Shown: positions 46,428-56,386 of the stretch, piece by piece
How positions within the stretch are numbered: position 1 is the stretch's first letter
How the letters are laid out: the number at the start of each line of letters is the position of its first letter
NCBI GenBank assembly: GCA_947369165.1
Contig: CANBKJ010000001.1
Coordinates: 32,451-96,450, forward strand
Direction: 5' to 3'
DNA length: 64,000 bases
Source: an uncultured Lachnoclostridium sp.
Lineage (GTDB): Bacteria; Bacillota; Clostridia; Lachnospirales; Lachnospiraceae
Position numbers and translations under genes: made by a program
Notes under the pieces: generated by a model
The model's input: only the letters and a program-made list of their open reading frames with translations
The model's database searches: none
Told to the model about the DNA's origin: nothing

Positions 46428-49028
46428 ATGGAAGATACGTCTAAAAATAGATGGAACAAAAAAACTTCAAAAAGTGTCAGTATCGCTCTTCTGGCCCACG
46501 TGGATGCGGGAAAGACCACCTTGTCAGAGGCGATGCTCTATGCCTGCGGTGCGATACGAAAAGCCGGCCGGGTAGATCATCAGGATACCTTTTTGGATAC
46601 GGATATCCATGAGCGGCAGAGGGGTATCACGATATTTTCTAAACAGGCAAGGATGGTCTGGAGAGATACGGAGATCACCCTTCTGGATACGCCTGGGCAT
46701 GTGGACTTTTCCACAGAGATGGAGAGGACACTACAGGTGCTGGATTATGCGGTGCTGGTGGTCAGTGGGACAGATGGTGTCCAGGGGCACACAGAGACAC
46801 TGTGGAAACTGTTGGAACATTATCAGATTCCTGTTTTTTTGTTTATAAATAAGATGGATCTTCCTGGAACAGACAGGCAGCAGCTAATTGGGGAGCTGAA
46901 GCAGAAGCTTTCTTCCGGCTGTGTTGATTTTACAGATACAGGATCTGAAGGATTTATGGAAGAAGCTGCTGTATGTGATGAAGCGCTTTTGGAGAAATAT
47001 CTGGAGCAGGGGGGGCTGGAGATCCCAGAGGATCTGTGTCCATTGATCTCTCAGAGAAAGCTATTTCCCTGCTGTTTTGGATCGGCGCTGCGGCTGGAAG
47101 GTACGGAAGAACTGCTGGATACGATTCATGAATACTCTACATATGTAGAAAGAGAAAAAAACTTTGGTGCCAGGGTTTTTAAGATATCCAGGGATGCCCA
47201 GGGCAGCCGACTTACCCACTTAAAGATCACAGGGGGAAAGCTCCGTGTGAAGGAGGTATTGGGAGAGGGTGAGAAAGTAAACCAGATCCGGCTCTATTCT
47301 GGAGAAAAATACGAGACTGCCGGTGAAGTAAGCGCTGGAAATATTTGTGCGGTGACCGGTTTAAACCATACGTATCCGGGTCAGGGGCTTGGAACCGAAC
47401 CGGACCTTAATGGGGAACAGCTGGAACCGGTTCTTCGCTATTCTATTCTGTTTCCAGAGGGCACTGATATGACAGTGGCGGCAGGGAAGCTTCGCCAGCT
47501 GGAAGAGGAAGATCCAAAACTTCATCTGTCCTGGGATGAGAACCTGCACCAGATGTTTATTCAGCCTATGGGAGAGGTGCAGTTGGAGATCCTGAAGGAA
47601 ATTCTGGCAGAACGTTTTGGGATGGAGGTAGAGTTTGGAGAGGGAAATATTCTTTATAAAGAGACGATACGGGACGTAGTGGAGGGTGTGGGACATTTCG
47701 AGCCGCTGCGTCATTATGCAGAGGTGCATCTTCTGATGGAACCGCTTCCGCCGGGAAGCGGAATTGTGGTCGGGGCGGAATGCAGTGAGGACAAGCTGGA
47801 TCTGAACTGGCAGCGGCTGGTGATAACTCATCTGAAAGAAAAAGAATTTGCCGGAGTATTGACCGGATCCCCCATCACGGATATGAGGATTACGCTGGTG
47901 GCAGGCCGCGCCCACCTCAAACACACAGAGGGTGGCGACTTTCGGCAGGCGACATACCGGGCTGTGCGTCAGGGACTGATGCAGGCAAAGAGTGTTCTTC
48001 TGGAACCCTGTTACGAGTTCCGGATGGAATTGCCGACAGAAAATGTCGGACGTGCCATGACGGATATCAAGCGGATGAGCGGAGAGTATGAGGCATTGCC
48101 GGAGCGGATGAGCATGTCGGTTCTGACCGGAGTCTGCCCGGTGGCCGCTATGAAGGATTATCCGGTGGAATTTGCAGCCTATACAAAAGGGCGGGGGCAT
48201 ATGAGCTGTATGCCTGGCGGCTATCTGCCCTGCCACAATGAGATGGAAGTCAGGGAGAAGATTGGCTATGATGCAGAGGCCGATGTGGAAAATACTCCCG
48301 ACTCCGTGTTCTGTGCCCATGGGTCTGGTTACGTGGTCAAATGGAATGAAGTGCCGGAACATATGCATTTGGAGAGTATATTAGCAACAGGGAAGAGACG
48401 GGATGACGAAAATCACCAGAGGGATGCGAAGTATGGGGCAGAGACAAATCGTTCAGCGGATTCCAGGGATTTTTATGCCGAGGAAAAAGAACTCCAGGCG
48501 ATCTTCGAGAGGACTTATGGCGCGGTGAAGCCCAAGGCGGCAAATACCGGATCTAAGGTGATTCGGGCAAAGGAAGAGAAACAGAGGGTGAAGATCCGGG
48601 AGAGAAAGCCAGTGGAAGAATATGTGCTGGTGGACGGTTATAATATTATTTTTGCCTGGGACGATTTGAAAGAGCTCTCTGGTGTCAGCATGGATGCCGC
48701 GAGGATGAAACTGATGGATATCATGTGTAATTACCAGGGATATACTGGCTGTCATCTGATCCTTGTATTTGATGCCTATAAGGTAAAAGGAAATCCTGGC
48801 AGTGTGGAGCAGTTTCATAATATCAGCATCGTCTATACCAAGGAGGCGGAAACGGCAGATATGTATATTGAAAAGACGACAAAGCGCATCGCCGGGAAAC
48901 ACCGGGTGCGGGTAGCGACTTCCGACGGGATGGAACAGATTATCATTCTGGGGCATGGCGCGACGAGAATGTCGGCTGCCGCGTTCCGGGATGAGATCCA
49001 GAGGGTAAGCTTGATGGTGCAGAACTGA
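46428..49028 (+). CDS. TetM-like ribosomal GTPase fused to a YacP/Rae1-like NYN domain
   Basis: 866 residues. Residues 1 to about 650 form an EF-G/TetM-type translation GTPase: G1 AHVDAGKTTLSEA, switch ERQRGITIF, G3 DTPGHVDF, G4 NKMD, and the domain III-V series ending KGRGHMSCMPGGY. After a charged linker a PIN/NYN domain starts near residue 733 with conserved acidic residues in YVLVDGYNII, LILVFDAYKV, EAETADMYIEK and VRVATSDGMEQ, the pattern of YacP/Rae1, a ribosome-linked mRNA nuclease of Bacillus. The fusion suggests a factor that binds stalled ribosomes and cuts RNA there. Plain tetracycline resistance is unlikely. Start follows AGGAAGGGG. Confidence 0.88.
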   Translation: MEDTSKNRWNKKTSKSVSIALLAHVDAGKTTLSEAMLYACGAIRKAGRVDHQDTFLDTDIHERQRGITIFSKQARMVWRDTEITLLDTPGHVDFSTEMERTLQVLDYAVLVVSGTDGVQGHTETLWKLLEHYQIPVFLFINKMDLPGTDRQQLIGELKQKLSSGCVDFTDTGSEGFMEEAAVCDEALLEKYLEQGGLEIPEDLCPLISQRKLFPCCFGSALRLEGTEELLDTIHEYSTYVEREKNFGARVFKISRDAQGSRLTHLKITGGKLRVKEVLGEGEKVNQIRLYSGEKYETAGEVSAGNICAVTGLNHTYPGQGLGTEPDLNGEQLEPVLRYSILFPEGTDMTVAAGKLRQLEEEDPKLHLSWDENLHQMFIQPMGEVQLEILKEILAERFGMEVEFGEGNILYKETIRDVVEGVGHFEPLRHYAEVHLLMEPLPPGSGIVVGAECSEDKLDLNWQRLVITHLKEKEFAGVLTGSPITDMRITLVAGRAHLKHTEGGDFRQATYRAVRQGLMQAKSVLLEPCYEFRMELPTENVGRAMTDIKRMSGEYEALPERMSMSVLTGVCPVAAMKDYPVEFAAYTKGRGHMSCMPGGYLPCHNEMEVREKIGYDAEADVENTPDSVFCAHGSGYVVKWNEVPEHMHLESILATGKRRDDENHQRDAKYGAETNRSADSRDFYAEEKELQAIFERTYGAVKPKAANTGSKVIRAKEEKQRVKIRERKPVEEYVLVDGYNIIFAWDDLKELSGVSMDAARMKLMDIMCNYQGYTGCHLILVFDAYKVKGNPGSVEQFHNISIVYTKEAETADMYIEKTTKRIAGKHRVRVATSDGMEQIIILGHGATRMSAAAFRDEIQRVSLMVQN

Positions 49029-49105
49029 ACTCTGCTCCGTCCTGCTGTTATAATCCGAAATCCTTGGTTTTTCCCGACTAAAATGATAGAAAGAAGAGAG
49101 ATCGT

Positions 49106-49891
49106 ATGATTGAAAGTATGAACAATGCCCAGGTCAAACGAATTATTAAATTAAAGAGAAGTTCCCGGTTCCGCAGGCAGGAAAGGGTCTTTATTGCGGA
49201 AGGGTTCAAAATGGCAGCGGAAGGTCTGGTTCATGGACTGGTTCAGACCATGTATGTGGCAGAGTCCGCGGGAGAAGAATATTTTTCAAAGTTATCCCAT
49301 ACAATAGGAAAAGAGAATATAGAATGGGTGTCTGACGCTGTTTTTCAGCAGTTATCCGATACTGCTTCCCCTCAGGGAGTCCTTGCTGTGATGCACATGC
49401 CGCAATATGACCGGGAAAAAATTCTGGCAGGGGAAGGAGCGGCGCTGGTATGTCTGGAGGATATTCAGGATCCGGGAAATCTGGGGACTATTATGAGAAC
49501 CGCGGAGGGAGCTGGTATGAGTGGGGTGGTACTATCCAAGGGATGTGTGGATCTGTTTAATCCGAAGGTGGTACGTTCAACGATGGGTGCCTTGTACCGG
49601 ATGCCCTATTATATAACAGAGGATATGTCTACAGAAGTAGAACATTTGAGAAGCCAGGGATTCCAGATAGCTGCTGCAAGGCTGGATGCTGAATTGGACT
49701 ATACCCATGCCGATTACCGGGGGAAGACGGGAGTATTGATCGGAAATGAGGCCAGGGGGCTCTGTTTAGAGACTGCGGAAAAAGCTGATGTGGGAGTGAA
49801 GATTCCCATGGAGGGGCAGTTGGAATCATTGAATGCTGCGGTTTCAGCCGCTCTTTTAATGTATGAGATCCACCGGCAGAGAGGGCATTAA
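49106..49891 (+). CDS. SpoU/TrmH-family RNA 2'-O-methyltransferase
   Basis: 261 residues. An N-terminal substrate-binding domain (KRIIKLKRSSRFRRQERVFI, EGFKMAAEG) is followed by a SPOUT methyltransferase with motif 1 EDIQDPGNLGTIMRTAEGAG, motif 2 LIGNEARGL and motif 3 IPMEGQLESLNAAVSAALL. Methylates a ribose in rRNA or tRNA; the exact site cannot be told. It follows the translation-GTPase gene by 77 bp. Confidence 0.92.
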   Translation: MIESMNNAQVKRIIKLKRSSRFRRQERVFIAEGFKMAAEGLVHGLVQTMYVAESAGEEYFSKLSHTIGKENIEWVSDAVFQQLSDTASPQGVLAVMHMPQYDREKILAGEGAALVCLEDIQDPGNLGTIMRTAEGAGMSGVVLSKGCVDLFNPKVVRSTMGALYRMPYYITEDMSTEVEHLRSQGFQIAAARLDAELDYTHADYRGKTGVLIGNEARGLCLETAEKADVGVKIPMEGQLESLNAAVSAALLMYEIHRQRGH

Positions 49892-49971
49892 AAATAATAA
49901 TTGCACAAAAGAAAAAAATATAGTAAAATAAAAGGGGTATCTTTTTATTTCATAAAAAGGAGGCAATGAAT

Positions 49972-50394
49972 ATGAATGCCAGTATTGTGTGGCTGATCAT
50001 TCTCGCTGTCATGATCATTATAGAGGTCGCGACCCTTGGGCTGACGACGATCTGGTTTGGAATCGGCGCCATCGGTGCGGCAGTGGTTTCCGGATTGGGT
50101 TACGGAATATGGGGACAGCTGGCTGTCTTTGCCCTGTTATCTGTGATTGCCATGGCATTATGCCGGCCTTTTGCTGTCAGATATCTGAATCGGGAAAAGG
50201 AAAAGACCAATATTGAGGAAGTTGTCGGCAAAACTGCGGTTGTTTCCAAACTGATTAACAATGAGATGGCGACAGGAGAAGTAACGTTAGATGGTATGGA
50301 CTGGACAGCCAGAAGTGAGGATGGAAGTGTGATTGAAGAAGGAAAAAGAGTTACGGTAGTATCTGTCCAGGGAGTAAAGTTGATTGTAAAGTAA
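49972..50394 (+). CDS. NfeD family membrane protein
   Basis: 140 residues: three membrane helices (VWLIILAVMIIIEVA first) and a C-terminal OB-fold (VGKTAVVSKLINNEMATGEV, VVSVQGVKLIVK). Short NfeD proteins pair with SPFH proteins in membrane microdomains; the SPFH gene follows directly. ATG 49972 has AAGGAGG 8 bp upstream, better placed than for ATG 49966. Confidence 0.9.
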   Translation: MNASIVWLIILAVMIIIEVATLGLTTIWFGIGAIGAAVVSGLGYGIWGQLAVFALLSVIAMALCRPFAVRYLNREKEKTNIEEVVGKTAVVSKLINNEMATGEVTLDGMDWTARSEDGSVIEEGKRVTVVSVQGVKLIVK

Positions 50395-50459
50395 ATGCGC
50401 CAAAGGCGTAAGTAAACCATAGATACATATATGGTTTAGGAAAGGAACAGGTGAAATTT

Positions 50460-51416
50460 ATGGGAGATTCAGGAGCAGGATTCGAGATTAGTGCAGGTGT
50501 AGTGATTACCATTGTCCTGATAGTCATTGTGTTGATCATACTGGCATCGTGTATCAATATCGTGCCTCAGGCACATGCGTATATTATTGAGCGTCTCGGT
50601 GGATATCTGGGGACTTGGTCGGTAGGCATTCATTTTAAACTTCCTATTTTGGACCGCGTGGCAAGGAAAGTCAACCTGAAAGAGCAGGTGATGGATTTTG
50701 CACCACAGCCGGTAATCACAAAGGATAATGTTACGATGCAGATCGACACTGTGGTATTTTTCCAGATCACAGATCCGAAGCTGTTTACCTATGGAGTGGA
50801 AAATCCGATCATGGCGATTGAAAACCTGACGGCTACCACACTTCGTAATATCATTGGTGATCTGGAGCTTGACCAGACACTGACTTCAAGGGAGACAATT
50901 AACACCCACATGAGATCAAGCCTGGATATTGCGACGGATCCATGGGGGATCAAGGTTAATCGTGTGGAGCTGAAAAATATTATTCCGCCGAGAGAGATTC
51001 AGGATTCCATGGAGAAGCAGATGAAGGCGGAGCGTGAAAGACGTGAATCCATCCTTCGTGCGGAGGGTGAGAAAAAGTCTACGGTGCTTGTAGCAGAGGG
51101 TAAAAAAGAATCTGCGATCCTGGAAGCAGAGGCAGAGAAGGAAGCTGCGATTCTGCGTGCGGAGGCGAAGAAGGAAGCCATGATCCGTGAAGCAGAGGGT
51201 CGCGCTCAGGCGATCGAGGCGGTACAGAAGGCGACTGCTGAGGGTATTCGTTATCTGAATGAAGCAGCACCATCCCAGGGCGTTCTCACGATCAAGAGCC
51301 TGGAAGCTTTTGAGAAAGCAGCTGATGGAAAAGCAACGAAGATCATTATTCCGTCGGAGATCCAGGGTGTGGCAGGGCTTGCAAAATCATTGGTGGAAAG
51401 CGTAAAGGAGAGCTGA
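50460..51416 (+). CDS. SPFH/band 7 (stomatin-like) membrane scaffold protein
   Basis: About 318 residues. One N-terminal membrane helix (VVITIVLIVIVLIILASCIN) leads into the band 7 domain (IVPQAHAYIIERLGGYLGTW, DGVVFFQITDP-like VDTVVFFQITDPK, GDLELDQTLTSRE). A long Ala/Glu/Lys coiled coil follows (about residues 190-260). It organises membrane domains or protease complexes with its NfeD partner upstream. GTG 50451 is an alternative start. Confidence 0.92.
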   Translation: MGDSGAGFEISAGVVITIVLIVIVLIILASCINIVPQAHAYIIERLGGYLGTWSVGIHFKLPILDRVARKVNLKEQVMDFAPQPVITKDNVTMQIDTVVFFQITDPKLFTYGVENPIMAIENLTATTLRNIIGDLELDQTLTSRETINTHMRSSLDIATDPWGIKVNRVELKNIIPPREIQDSMEKQMKAERERRESILRAEGEKKSTVLVAEGKKESAILEAEAEKEAAILRAEAKKEAMIREAEGRAQAIEAVQKATAEGIRYLNEAAPSQGVLTIKSLEAFEKAADGKATKIIIPSEIQGVAGLAKSLVESVKES

Positions 51417-51450
51417 GGATTAGTACGACTGGTTAAAATAGAATGGATAA

Positions 51451-51497
51451 AAAGAGGGAATTCTTTTGTCCTGGGAGGACAGATGAAAACCCTCTTT
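51451..51497 (+). other. Nested hairpin after the SPFH gene
   Basis: Outer stem AAAGAGGG (51451-51458)/CCCTCTTT (51490-51497) encloses TGTCCT/AGGACA (51467-51481, 3-nt loop). No clear T-run; possible terminator or leader structure. Confidence 0.45.
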
Positions 51498-51507
51498 CAT
51501 ACATCCT

Positions 51508-51558
51508 AGTACAATGAATACTAAGTTTAACATTAAACAATTTAATATCCATTGTACT
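51508..51558. promoter_or_regulatory. Nested dyad upstream of argF
   Basis: Arms 51508-51523 and 51543-51558 match at 14 of 16 positions, and GTTTAA/TTAAAC lies at the exact centre (51526-51539). It is 40 bp before the argF start. A repressor site (ArgR is an obvious candidate) or an RNA structure are both possible; it does not clearly match an ArgR box. Confidence 0.45.
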
Positions 51559-51597
51559 TGACGTGGCGCCATGGAGTTAGGATAAGGAGGAAGAATT

Positions 51598-52584
51598 GTG
51601 AATTTGAAAGACAAAAATTTTTTGACATTAAAAGATTTTACACCGGAGGAAATTACATATTTTCTTGATCTGTCAAAGGAATTGAAGGATAAAAAACGCA
51701 AAGGCATCCCCCACCGGGAGCTGGAGGGAAAAAACATCGCCCTGATCTTTGAAAAGACCAGTACCAGGACCCGTTGCTCTTTTGAGGTGGCGGCCCATGA
51801 TCTGGGTATGGGAGTGACCTATCTGGATCCCCAGAGTTCCCAGATTGGAAAAAAAGAGAGCATCGCGGATACCGCACGGGTACTTGGCAGAATGTTTGAC
51901 GGGATAGAATATCGCGGATACGGGCAGGAGATCGTGGAAGAACTGGCACAATATGCCGGGGTTCCGGTATGGAATGGATTGACCAATGAATATCATCCCA
52001 CCCAGATGCTGGCGGATCTTTTGACGATCCGGGAACAATTTGGTACCTTAAAGGGGATCAAGCTCGTTTACATGGGAGATGCCCGATATAATATGGGGAA
52101 TTCACTTATGATCGCCTGTGCCAAAATGGGAATGGATTTTGTGGCCTGTGCGCCAAAGAAATATTTTCCAGGAGACGATCTGGTGGCCCAGTGTCAGAAT
52201 TACGCGAAAGAAAGCGGAGCTTCCATTACGCTGACAGAAGATGTGATGGAGGGAACGAAGGATGCTGATGTACTCTACACGGATGTGTGGGTTTCCATGG
52301 GAGAACCGGATGAGGTATGGGAGGAGAGGATCCATGCCCTTTCCCCTTATCAGATCAATGCAAAAGTGATGGAAAATGCAAAGGAAACGGCGGTATTTAT
52401 GCATTGTCTGCCGGCATTTCATGATCTGAAGACGAAGATTGGAAAAGAGATTCATGATAAATACGGCCTAACGGAAATGGAAGTGACTGATGAGGTATTT
52501 GAAAAGTATGCTGACGTGGTGTTTGAAGAGGCAGAAAACCGGATGCATACGATAAAAGCAGTGATGTATGCAACTTTAAAATAA
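51598..52584 (+). CDS. argF: Ornithine carbamoyltransferase
   Basis: Makes citrulline from ornithine and carbamoyl phosphate. 328 residues. Carbamoyl-phosphate site STRTRCSFE, the HPTQ-type motif ([11 protein letters not shown]), ornithine site DVWVSMGE and the catalytic Cys in [10 protein letters not shown]. The start is GTG 51598 behind AAGGAGG. No other arginine genes are adjacent, so biosynthetic or catabolic use cannot be decided by context. Confidence 0.95.
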   Translation: MNLKDKNFLTLKDFTPEEITYFLDLSKELKDKKRKGIPHRELEGKNIALIFEKTSTRTRCSFEVAAHDLGMGVTYLDPQSSQIGKKESIADTARVLGRMFDGIEYRGYGQEIVEELAQYAGVPVWNGLTNEYHPTQMLADLLTIREQFGTLKGIKLVYMGDARYNMGNSLMIACAKMGMDFVACAPKKYFPGDDLVAQCQNYAKESGASITLTEDVMEGTKDADVLYTDVWVSMGEPDEVWEERIHALSPYQINAKVMENAKETAVFMHCLPAFHDLKTKIGKEIHDKYGLTEMEVTDEVFEKYADVVFEEAENRMHTIKAVMYATLK

Positions 52585-52614
52585 GCAGATGTATAAAGGA
52601 AAAGGAGGGCCAAT

Positions 52615-53994
52615 ATGGATAACAACCTTGATTTGGGATATAGACATGATTGGATACAGAAAATGGCGGATGTTTGTGAAGCCAGCAGCACGATTGACTC
52701 TACTTTATTTGATAAATATGAGGTAAAACGCGGACTCAGAGACCTGAATGGCCAGGGTGTCCTGACGGGGCTTACGGAGGTTTCGGAGATCCGTTCTTAT
52801 ACAGTGGTTGACCACGAGATGGTGCCATGTGAGGGAAAACTTTTTTATCAGGGAATTGATATTGAAGAAATCGTGGGAGGATTTCTTCAGGAAAAACGGT
52901 TCGGCTATGAAGAGGTGGTATATCTGCTTCTATTTGGCGATCTGCCTACAGAGAGCCAGCTCGAAGACCTCAAAGACATTCTTGCGGAGTACCGTAAAAG
53001 TCTTCCTACCAGTTTTGTGAGGGATATCATTATGAAAGCGCCTAGTGCAGATCTGATGAATACGCTGGGAAGAAGTGTTCTGACCCTTTATTCTTACGAT
53101 GAAAAGGCAGACGATACTTCTACGGAGAACGTACTGCGCCAGTGTCTGGAGCTGGTGGCGCTTCTGCCGATGTTTGCTGTGTATGGCTATCAGGCGGCGA
53201 ATTATTTTCACGAGGGCAGCAGCTTTTTCCTGCACCCGCCTAAAAAAGAATATTCGACAGCGGAAAATATTTTACATATGCTCCGCCCGGATAGTCAGTT
53301 TTCGCCCCTTGAGGCAAAGATCTTAGATATTGCCCTGGTACTTCACGCAGAGCATGGAGGCGGAAATAACTCTACCTTTACGGATCATGTGGTGACTTCT
53401 TCTGGAACGGATACCTATGCGGCGATCTCCGCTTCTCTGGGATCTCTGAAAGGTCCCCGCCATGGCGGTGCCAACAAAAAAGTGTCGCTGATGTTTGAGG
53501 ATATGAAAAAGAATCTGGATGACTGGGAAGATGAGAATGAGATCCGGACGTATCTGACAGCACTGTTGAACCGTCAGGCCTTTGACAAATCCGGGTTGAT
53601 CTATGGAATGGGGCATGCGGTGTATTCCATCTCGGATCCCCGCGCGAAGACCTTCCGTCATTTTGTGCGGAAACTTTCTGAGGAAAAGAATATGATGGCA
53701 GAATACGCTCTTTATGAAAAGGTGGAGCGGCTGGCGCCGGAAGTGATTGCCAACGAGCGTCATATCTATAAAGGAGTCAGCGCTAATATAGACTTTTACA
53801 GCGGACTGGTATATAGTATGCTGGAGCTGCCGACAGAGCTGTACACTCCGATTTTTGCCATTGGACGAATTGCGGGCTGGAGTGCCCATCGTCTGGAAGA
53901 GCTTGTCAATGCCGGAAAGATCATACGTCCTGCATACAAAGCGGTGTGTCCTCACAAACCATATGTGCCGATGAGTGAAAGGAAAGAGGGCTGA
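52615..53994 (+). CDS. gltA: Citrate synthase
   Basis: 459 residues. Condenses oxaloacetate and acetyl-CoA, feeding 2-oxoglutarate and glutamate in an organism with an incomplete Krebs cycle. Catalytic residues are in LHAEHGGGNNSTF (first His), YGMGHAVYSISDPRA (second His) and ANIDFYSG (Asp). Substrate region GLTEVSEIRSY and KLFYQGIDIEE. AAGGAGG before ATG. It overlaps the next small gene by 1 bp. Confidence 0.93.
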   Translation: MDNNLDLGYRHDWIQKMADVCEASSTIDSTLFDKYEVKRGLRDLNGQGVLTGLTEVSEIRSYTVVDHEMVPCEGKLFYQGIDIEEIVGGFLQEKRFGYEEVVYLLLFGDLPTESQLEDLKDILAEYRKSLPTSFVRDIIMKAPSADLMNTLGRSVLTLYSYDEKADDTSTENVLRQCLELVALLPMFAVYGYQAANYFHEGSSFFLHPPKKEYSTAENILHMLRPDSQFSPLEAKILDIALVLHAEHGGGNNSTFTDHVVTSSGTDTYAAISASLGSLKGPRHGGANKKVSLMFEDMKKNLDDWEDENEIRTYLTALLNRQAFDKSGLIYGMGHAVYSISDPRAKTFRHFVRKLSEEKNMMAEYALYEKVERLAPEVIANERHIYKGVSANIDFYSGLVYSMLELPTELYTPIFAIGRIAGWSAHRLEELVNAGKIIRPAYKAVCPHKPYVPMSERKEG

Positions 53995-54308
53995 TGGATG
54001 AAAAACAGGTGCTCTGTGCCTGCAGTGCATACGAACAGAAATTTTATCTAAATCCTAGATATGATTCCCTTCCGACAGGAGTAAAAGAAGAATTAAAGAT
54101 TTTGAGTGTTATGCTTACTACAGATGTAGGTGGAGTATTTACTATGGAATTTGAAGAGGATGGGACGTTGTATCTGTCTACGACAGCTAAGGAGAATGAT
54201 TTTTCTTATGACGAGATCGGAAGTTATCTGAAGATCAAACAGCTTCGCCAGGAACACGGAGAGTTATTGGAGGGGCTGGAGGAATATTACCGCAGTTTCT
54301 TTTTGTGA
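53994..54308 (+). CDS. Small conserved protein, possibly DUF6145
   Basis: 104 residues, acidic, no signal or membrane segment. I think it belongs to DUF6145, but that is recollection. KFYLNPRYDSLPTGVKEELK and EEDGTLYLSTTAKENDFSYD are its most distinctive parts; the C-terminus is helical (IKQLRQEHGELLEGLEEYY). It starts on the citrate synthase stop (TGATGG) and is followed by coaX 47 bp later. Function unknown. Confidence 0.75.
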   Translation: MDEKQVLCACSAYEQKFYLNPRYDSLPTGVKEELKILSVMLTTDVGGVFTMEFEEDGTLYLSTTAKENDFSYDEIGSYLKIKQLRQEHGELLEGLEEYYRSFFL

Positions 54309-54355
54309 CAGGTTCATGGAATGAACAAAATGAGATAAGAGGATGGACAGGATAG

Positions 54356-55171
54356 ATGTTACTTGCGATAGATATTGGGAATACCAATCTTACCTTTGGA
54401 GTGTTTGAGGGAGAGGAGCTTCGCTTTACTTTTCGTCTGACGACGAGTCTTCCGAGAACTTCAAATGAATTTGGGGAGGCTATCGGAGAGGCGCTGGCGA
54501 GACATGGGATCAAAGAATTTCAGATCCAGGATGTGATCATTGCTTCTGTAGTTCCGAAAGTTATGTACTCTCTGGTAAGCGGGATTAAGAAATATTTTCA
54601 CACTACACCTTATGTTGTGGGAAATGGCACCAAAACCGGGATTCATATCGCGGCTTCCAATCCGAGTGAGATCGGGGCGGACCGTATCGTGGATGCGGTG
54701 GGCGCCTATGAACTATACGGAGGACCGGTGATCGTTATTGATTTTGGTACAGCCACCACCTATGACCTGGTGACGGGGGAAGGTGTGTTTGCGGCCCGTG
54801 TTACCTGTCCGGGAATAAAGATCAGTGCTAAGGCACTCTGGTCAAGTGCTGCACAGCTTCCGGAGATCGAGATCAAAAAGCCGGATTCGATTCTTGCCAA
54901 AAATACTATAACCAGTATGCAGGCAGGACTGCTCTATGGAACCATCGGTCAGACGGAATATATTATCCGCAGAATGAAGGAAGAGTCAGCCATAGAGAAT
55001 ATTAAAGTTGTGGCGACAGGAGGACTCGGAAGAAGTATATCAGATGCGACGGAGCTGATCGATATTTATGATCCGAATCTTACCCTTCAGGGAACCCGCC
55101 TGATTTATGAAAAAACGAAGGCGGCAGAGAAGAAGAAAGGGAGTACTGATGAACCGGATGAAAGTAGATAA
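54356..55171 (+). CDS. coaX: Type III pantothenate kinase
   Basis: First step of CoA synthesis. 271 residues of the acetate-kinase-like fold: [17 protein letters not shown] (ATP loop), [10 protein letters not shown], the catalytic Asp in [11 protein letters not shown] and VATGGLG. Type III enzymes need a monovalent cation and are not inhibited by CoA. Its last 23 bp overlap dus. Confidence 0.94.
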   Translation: MLLAIDIGNTNLTFGVFEGEELRFTFRLTTSLPRTSNEFGEAIGEALARHGIKEFQIQDVIIASVVPKVMYSLVSGIKKYFHTTPYVVGNGTKTGIHIAASNPSEIGADRIVDAVGAYELYGGPVIVIDFGTATTYDLVTGEGVFAARVTCPGIKISAKALWSSAAQLPEIEIKKPDSILAKNTITSMQAGLLYGTIGQTEYIIRRMKEESAIENIKVVATGGLGRSISDATELIDIYDPNLTLQGTRLIYEKTKAAEKKKGSTDEPDESR

Positions 55172-56168
55172 GCCCTGGAGGATCGGAGATGTGATGGTGC
55201 CCGGAAAGCTGATTCTGGCACCTATGGCAGGGGTAACGGACCTGCCTTTTCGTTTGCTGTGCAAAGAAAAGGGAGCAGACCTAATCTATACCGAGATGGT
55301 CAGCGCCAAAGGAATCTATTATAACAGTAAGAATACGGAAGCCCTTCTTGAGGTAAGGGAGGAAGAACGCCCGGTGACACTGCAGCTCTTTGGATCAGAT
55401 CCGCAGATCATCAGCAGTATGGCAGCGAAGATCGAAGACCGCAATTTTGACATTCTGGATATTAATATGGGCTGTCCGGTGCCCAAAGTGGTAAATAACG
55501 GGGAGGGTTCTGCACTCTTAAAAAATATCCCTTTGGCAGAGAAGATCATTCGGGAGACGGTAAAGGCGGTGCATAAGCCGGTGACGGTTAAATTCCGAAA
55601 GGGATTCCTGGATGGGGAAGAGCAGGCGGTGGATCTGGCCAAGGCGGCAGAGGCGGCAGGGGCGTCAGCTGTTGCCGTCCACGGAAGGACCAGAGAGCAA
55701 TATTACAGCGGAAGGGCGGACTGGGGCGTCATCCGCCGGGTGAAAGAAGCGGTGTCCATTCCGGTGATCGGAAACGGAGACATTTTTACCGGCAGGGATG
55801 CAGAAGAAATGTTTATGGAGACAGGCTGTGATGCAGTGATGATCGGGCGGGGAGCCAGAGGAAATCCCTGGGTCTTTACTCAGATCCGTCATTATCTGGA
55901 GACCGGCGAGGAACTTCCCAGACCAGAGCTGCCGGAGCTGGCACAAATGATCCTGCGTCATGCCAGGATGCAGACGGAATGGAAGGGAGAGCTTTATGGC
56001 ATGCGGGAGATGAGGTCGCATTTTGCCTGGTACACTTCCGGATATCCTCATTCTGCCTCCATGAGACGCAGAGTAAATGAGATTGAAATGATGGAGGACC
56101 TGGAGAGACTGCTGGAGAGCTTTCACACTTCCCAACATGCCGCCTGCGGCGGCACAAACAATCCATGA
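55149..56168 (+). CDS. dus: tRNA-dihydrouridine synthase with repeat-derived C-terminus
   Basis: An FMN enzyme that reduces uridines in the tRNA D-loop. 339 residues from ATG 55149 (AAAGGGAG upstream). TIM-barrel marks: [13 protein letters not shown], the catalytic Cys in [31 protein letters not shown] and GNGDIF. A helical domain follows. The last 15 or so residues ([15 protein letters not shown]) and the stop codon are encoded by the 160-bp repeat that begins at 56122, so the natural C-terminus has been replaced or extended. Confidence 0.93.
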   Translation: MNRMKVDKPWRIGDVMVPGKLILAPMAGVTDLPFRLLCKEKGADLIYTEMVSAKGIYYNSKNTEALLEVREEERPVTLQLFGSDPQIISSMAAKIEDRNFDILDINMGCPVPKVVNNGEGSALLKNIPLAEKIIRETVKAVHKPVTVKFRKGFLDGEEQAVDLAKAAEAAGASAVAVHGRTREQYYSGRADWGVIRRVKEAVSIPVIGNGDIFTGRDAEEMFMETGCDAVMIGRGARGNPWVFTQIRHYLETGEELPRPELPELAQMILRHARMQTEWKGELYGMREMRSHFAWYTSGYPHSASMRRRVNEIEMMEDLERLLESFHTSQHAACGGTNNP

Positions 56169-56281
56169 AGAACGCTGCTTTTTGCGTTCTTCGGTGTGAA
56201 GAGAGCAATGTGCCGTTTACGGCACATTGCGAGAGGTTGTCTGGTGAGGTTTCAACCGAACCGACAACCTCCTTCACACTT
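56122..56281 (-). repeat. 160-bp structured dispersed repeat, copy B
   Basis: Inverted copy of 32555-32714, same length and differing at one position (GTTGGGAAG against GTTTGGAAG). Its left 47 bp are read as the end of dus. The rest is intergenic, 105 bp before the MacA-like start. The ATG-initiated frame inside it (56165 onward) is not thought to be a gene. Confidence 0.93.
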
Positions 56282-56386
56282 ATATCAAAGTATGAACATT
56301 TTTTGTTCATACTTTTTTTCTATGCTAAATATAGAAACATCTTAATTCTGAGAATATTCAAAAATAAAAAGCAGGAGGTTCCGTCA

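Noticed and set aside
47361..48368. 335-codon open frame on the minus strand
   Set aside because: Lies wholly antisense to the GTPase-NYN gene, is His-rich and low in family features; a codon-usage shadow.
46428..49028. Acquired tetracycline-resistance gene
   Set aside because: The GTPase resembles TetM/TetO, but the added nuclease domain and ordinary chromosomal setting point to a house factor, not the acquired resistance protein.
56165..56281. Open frame of 39 codons shared by both copies of the 160-bp repeat
   Set aside because: Its identity in both places follows from the DNA repeat itself; there is no ribosome site and it runs through hairpins.
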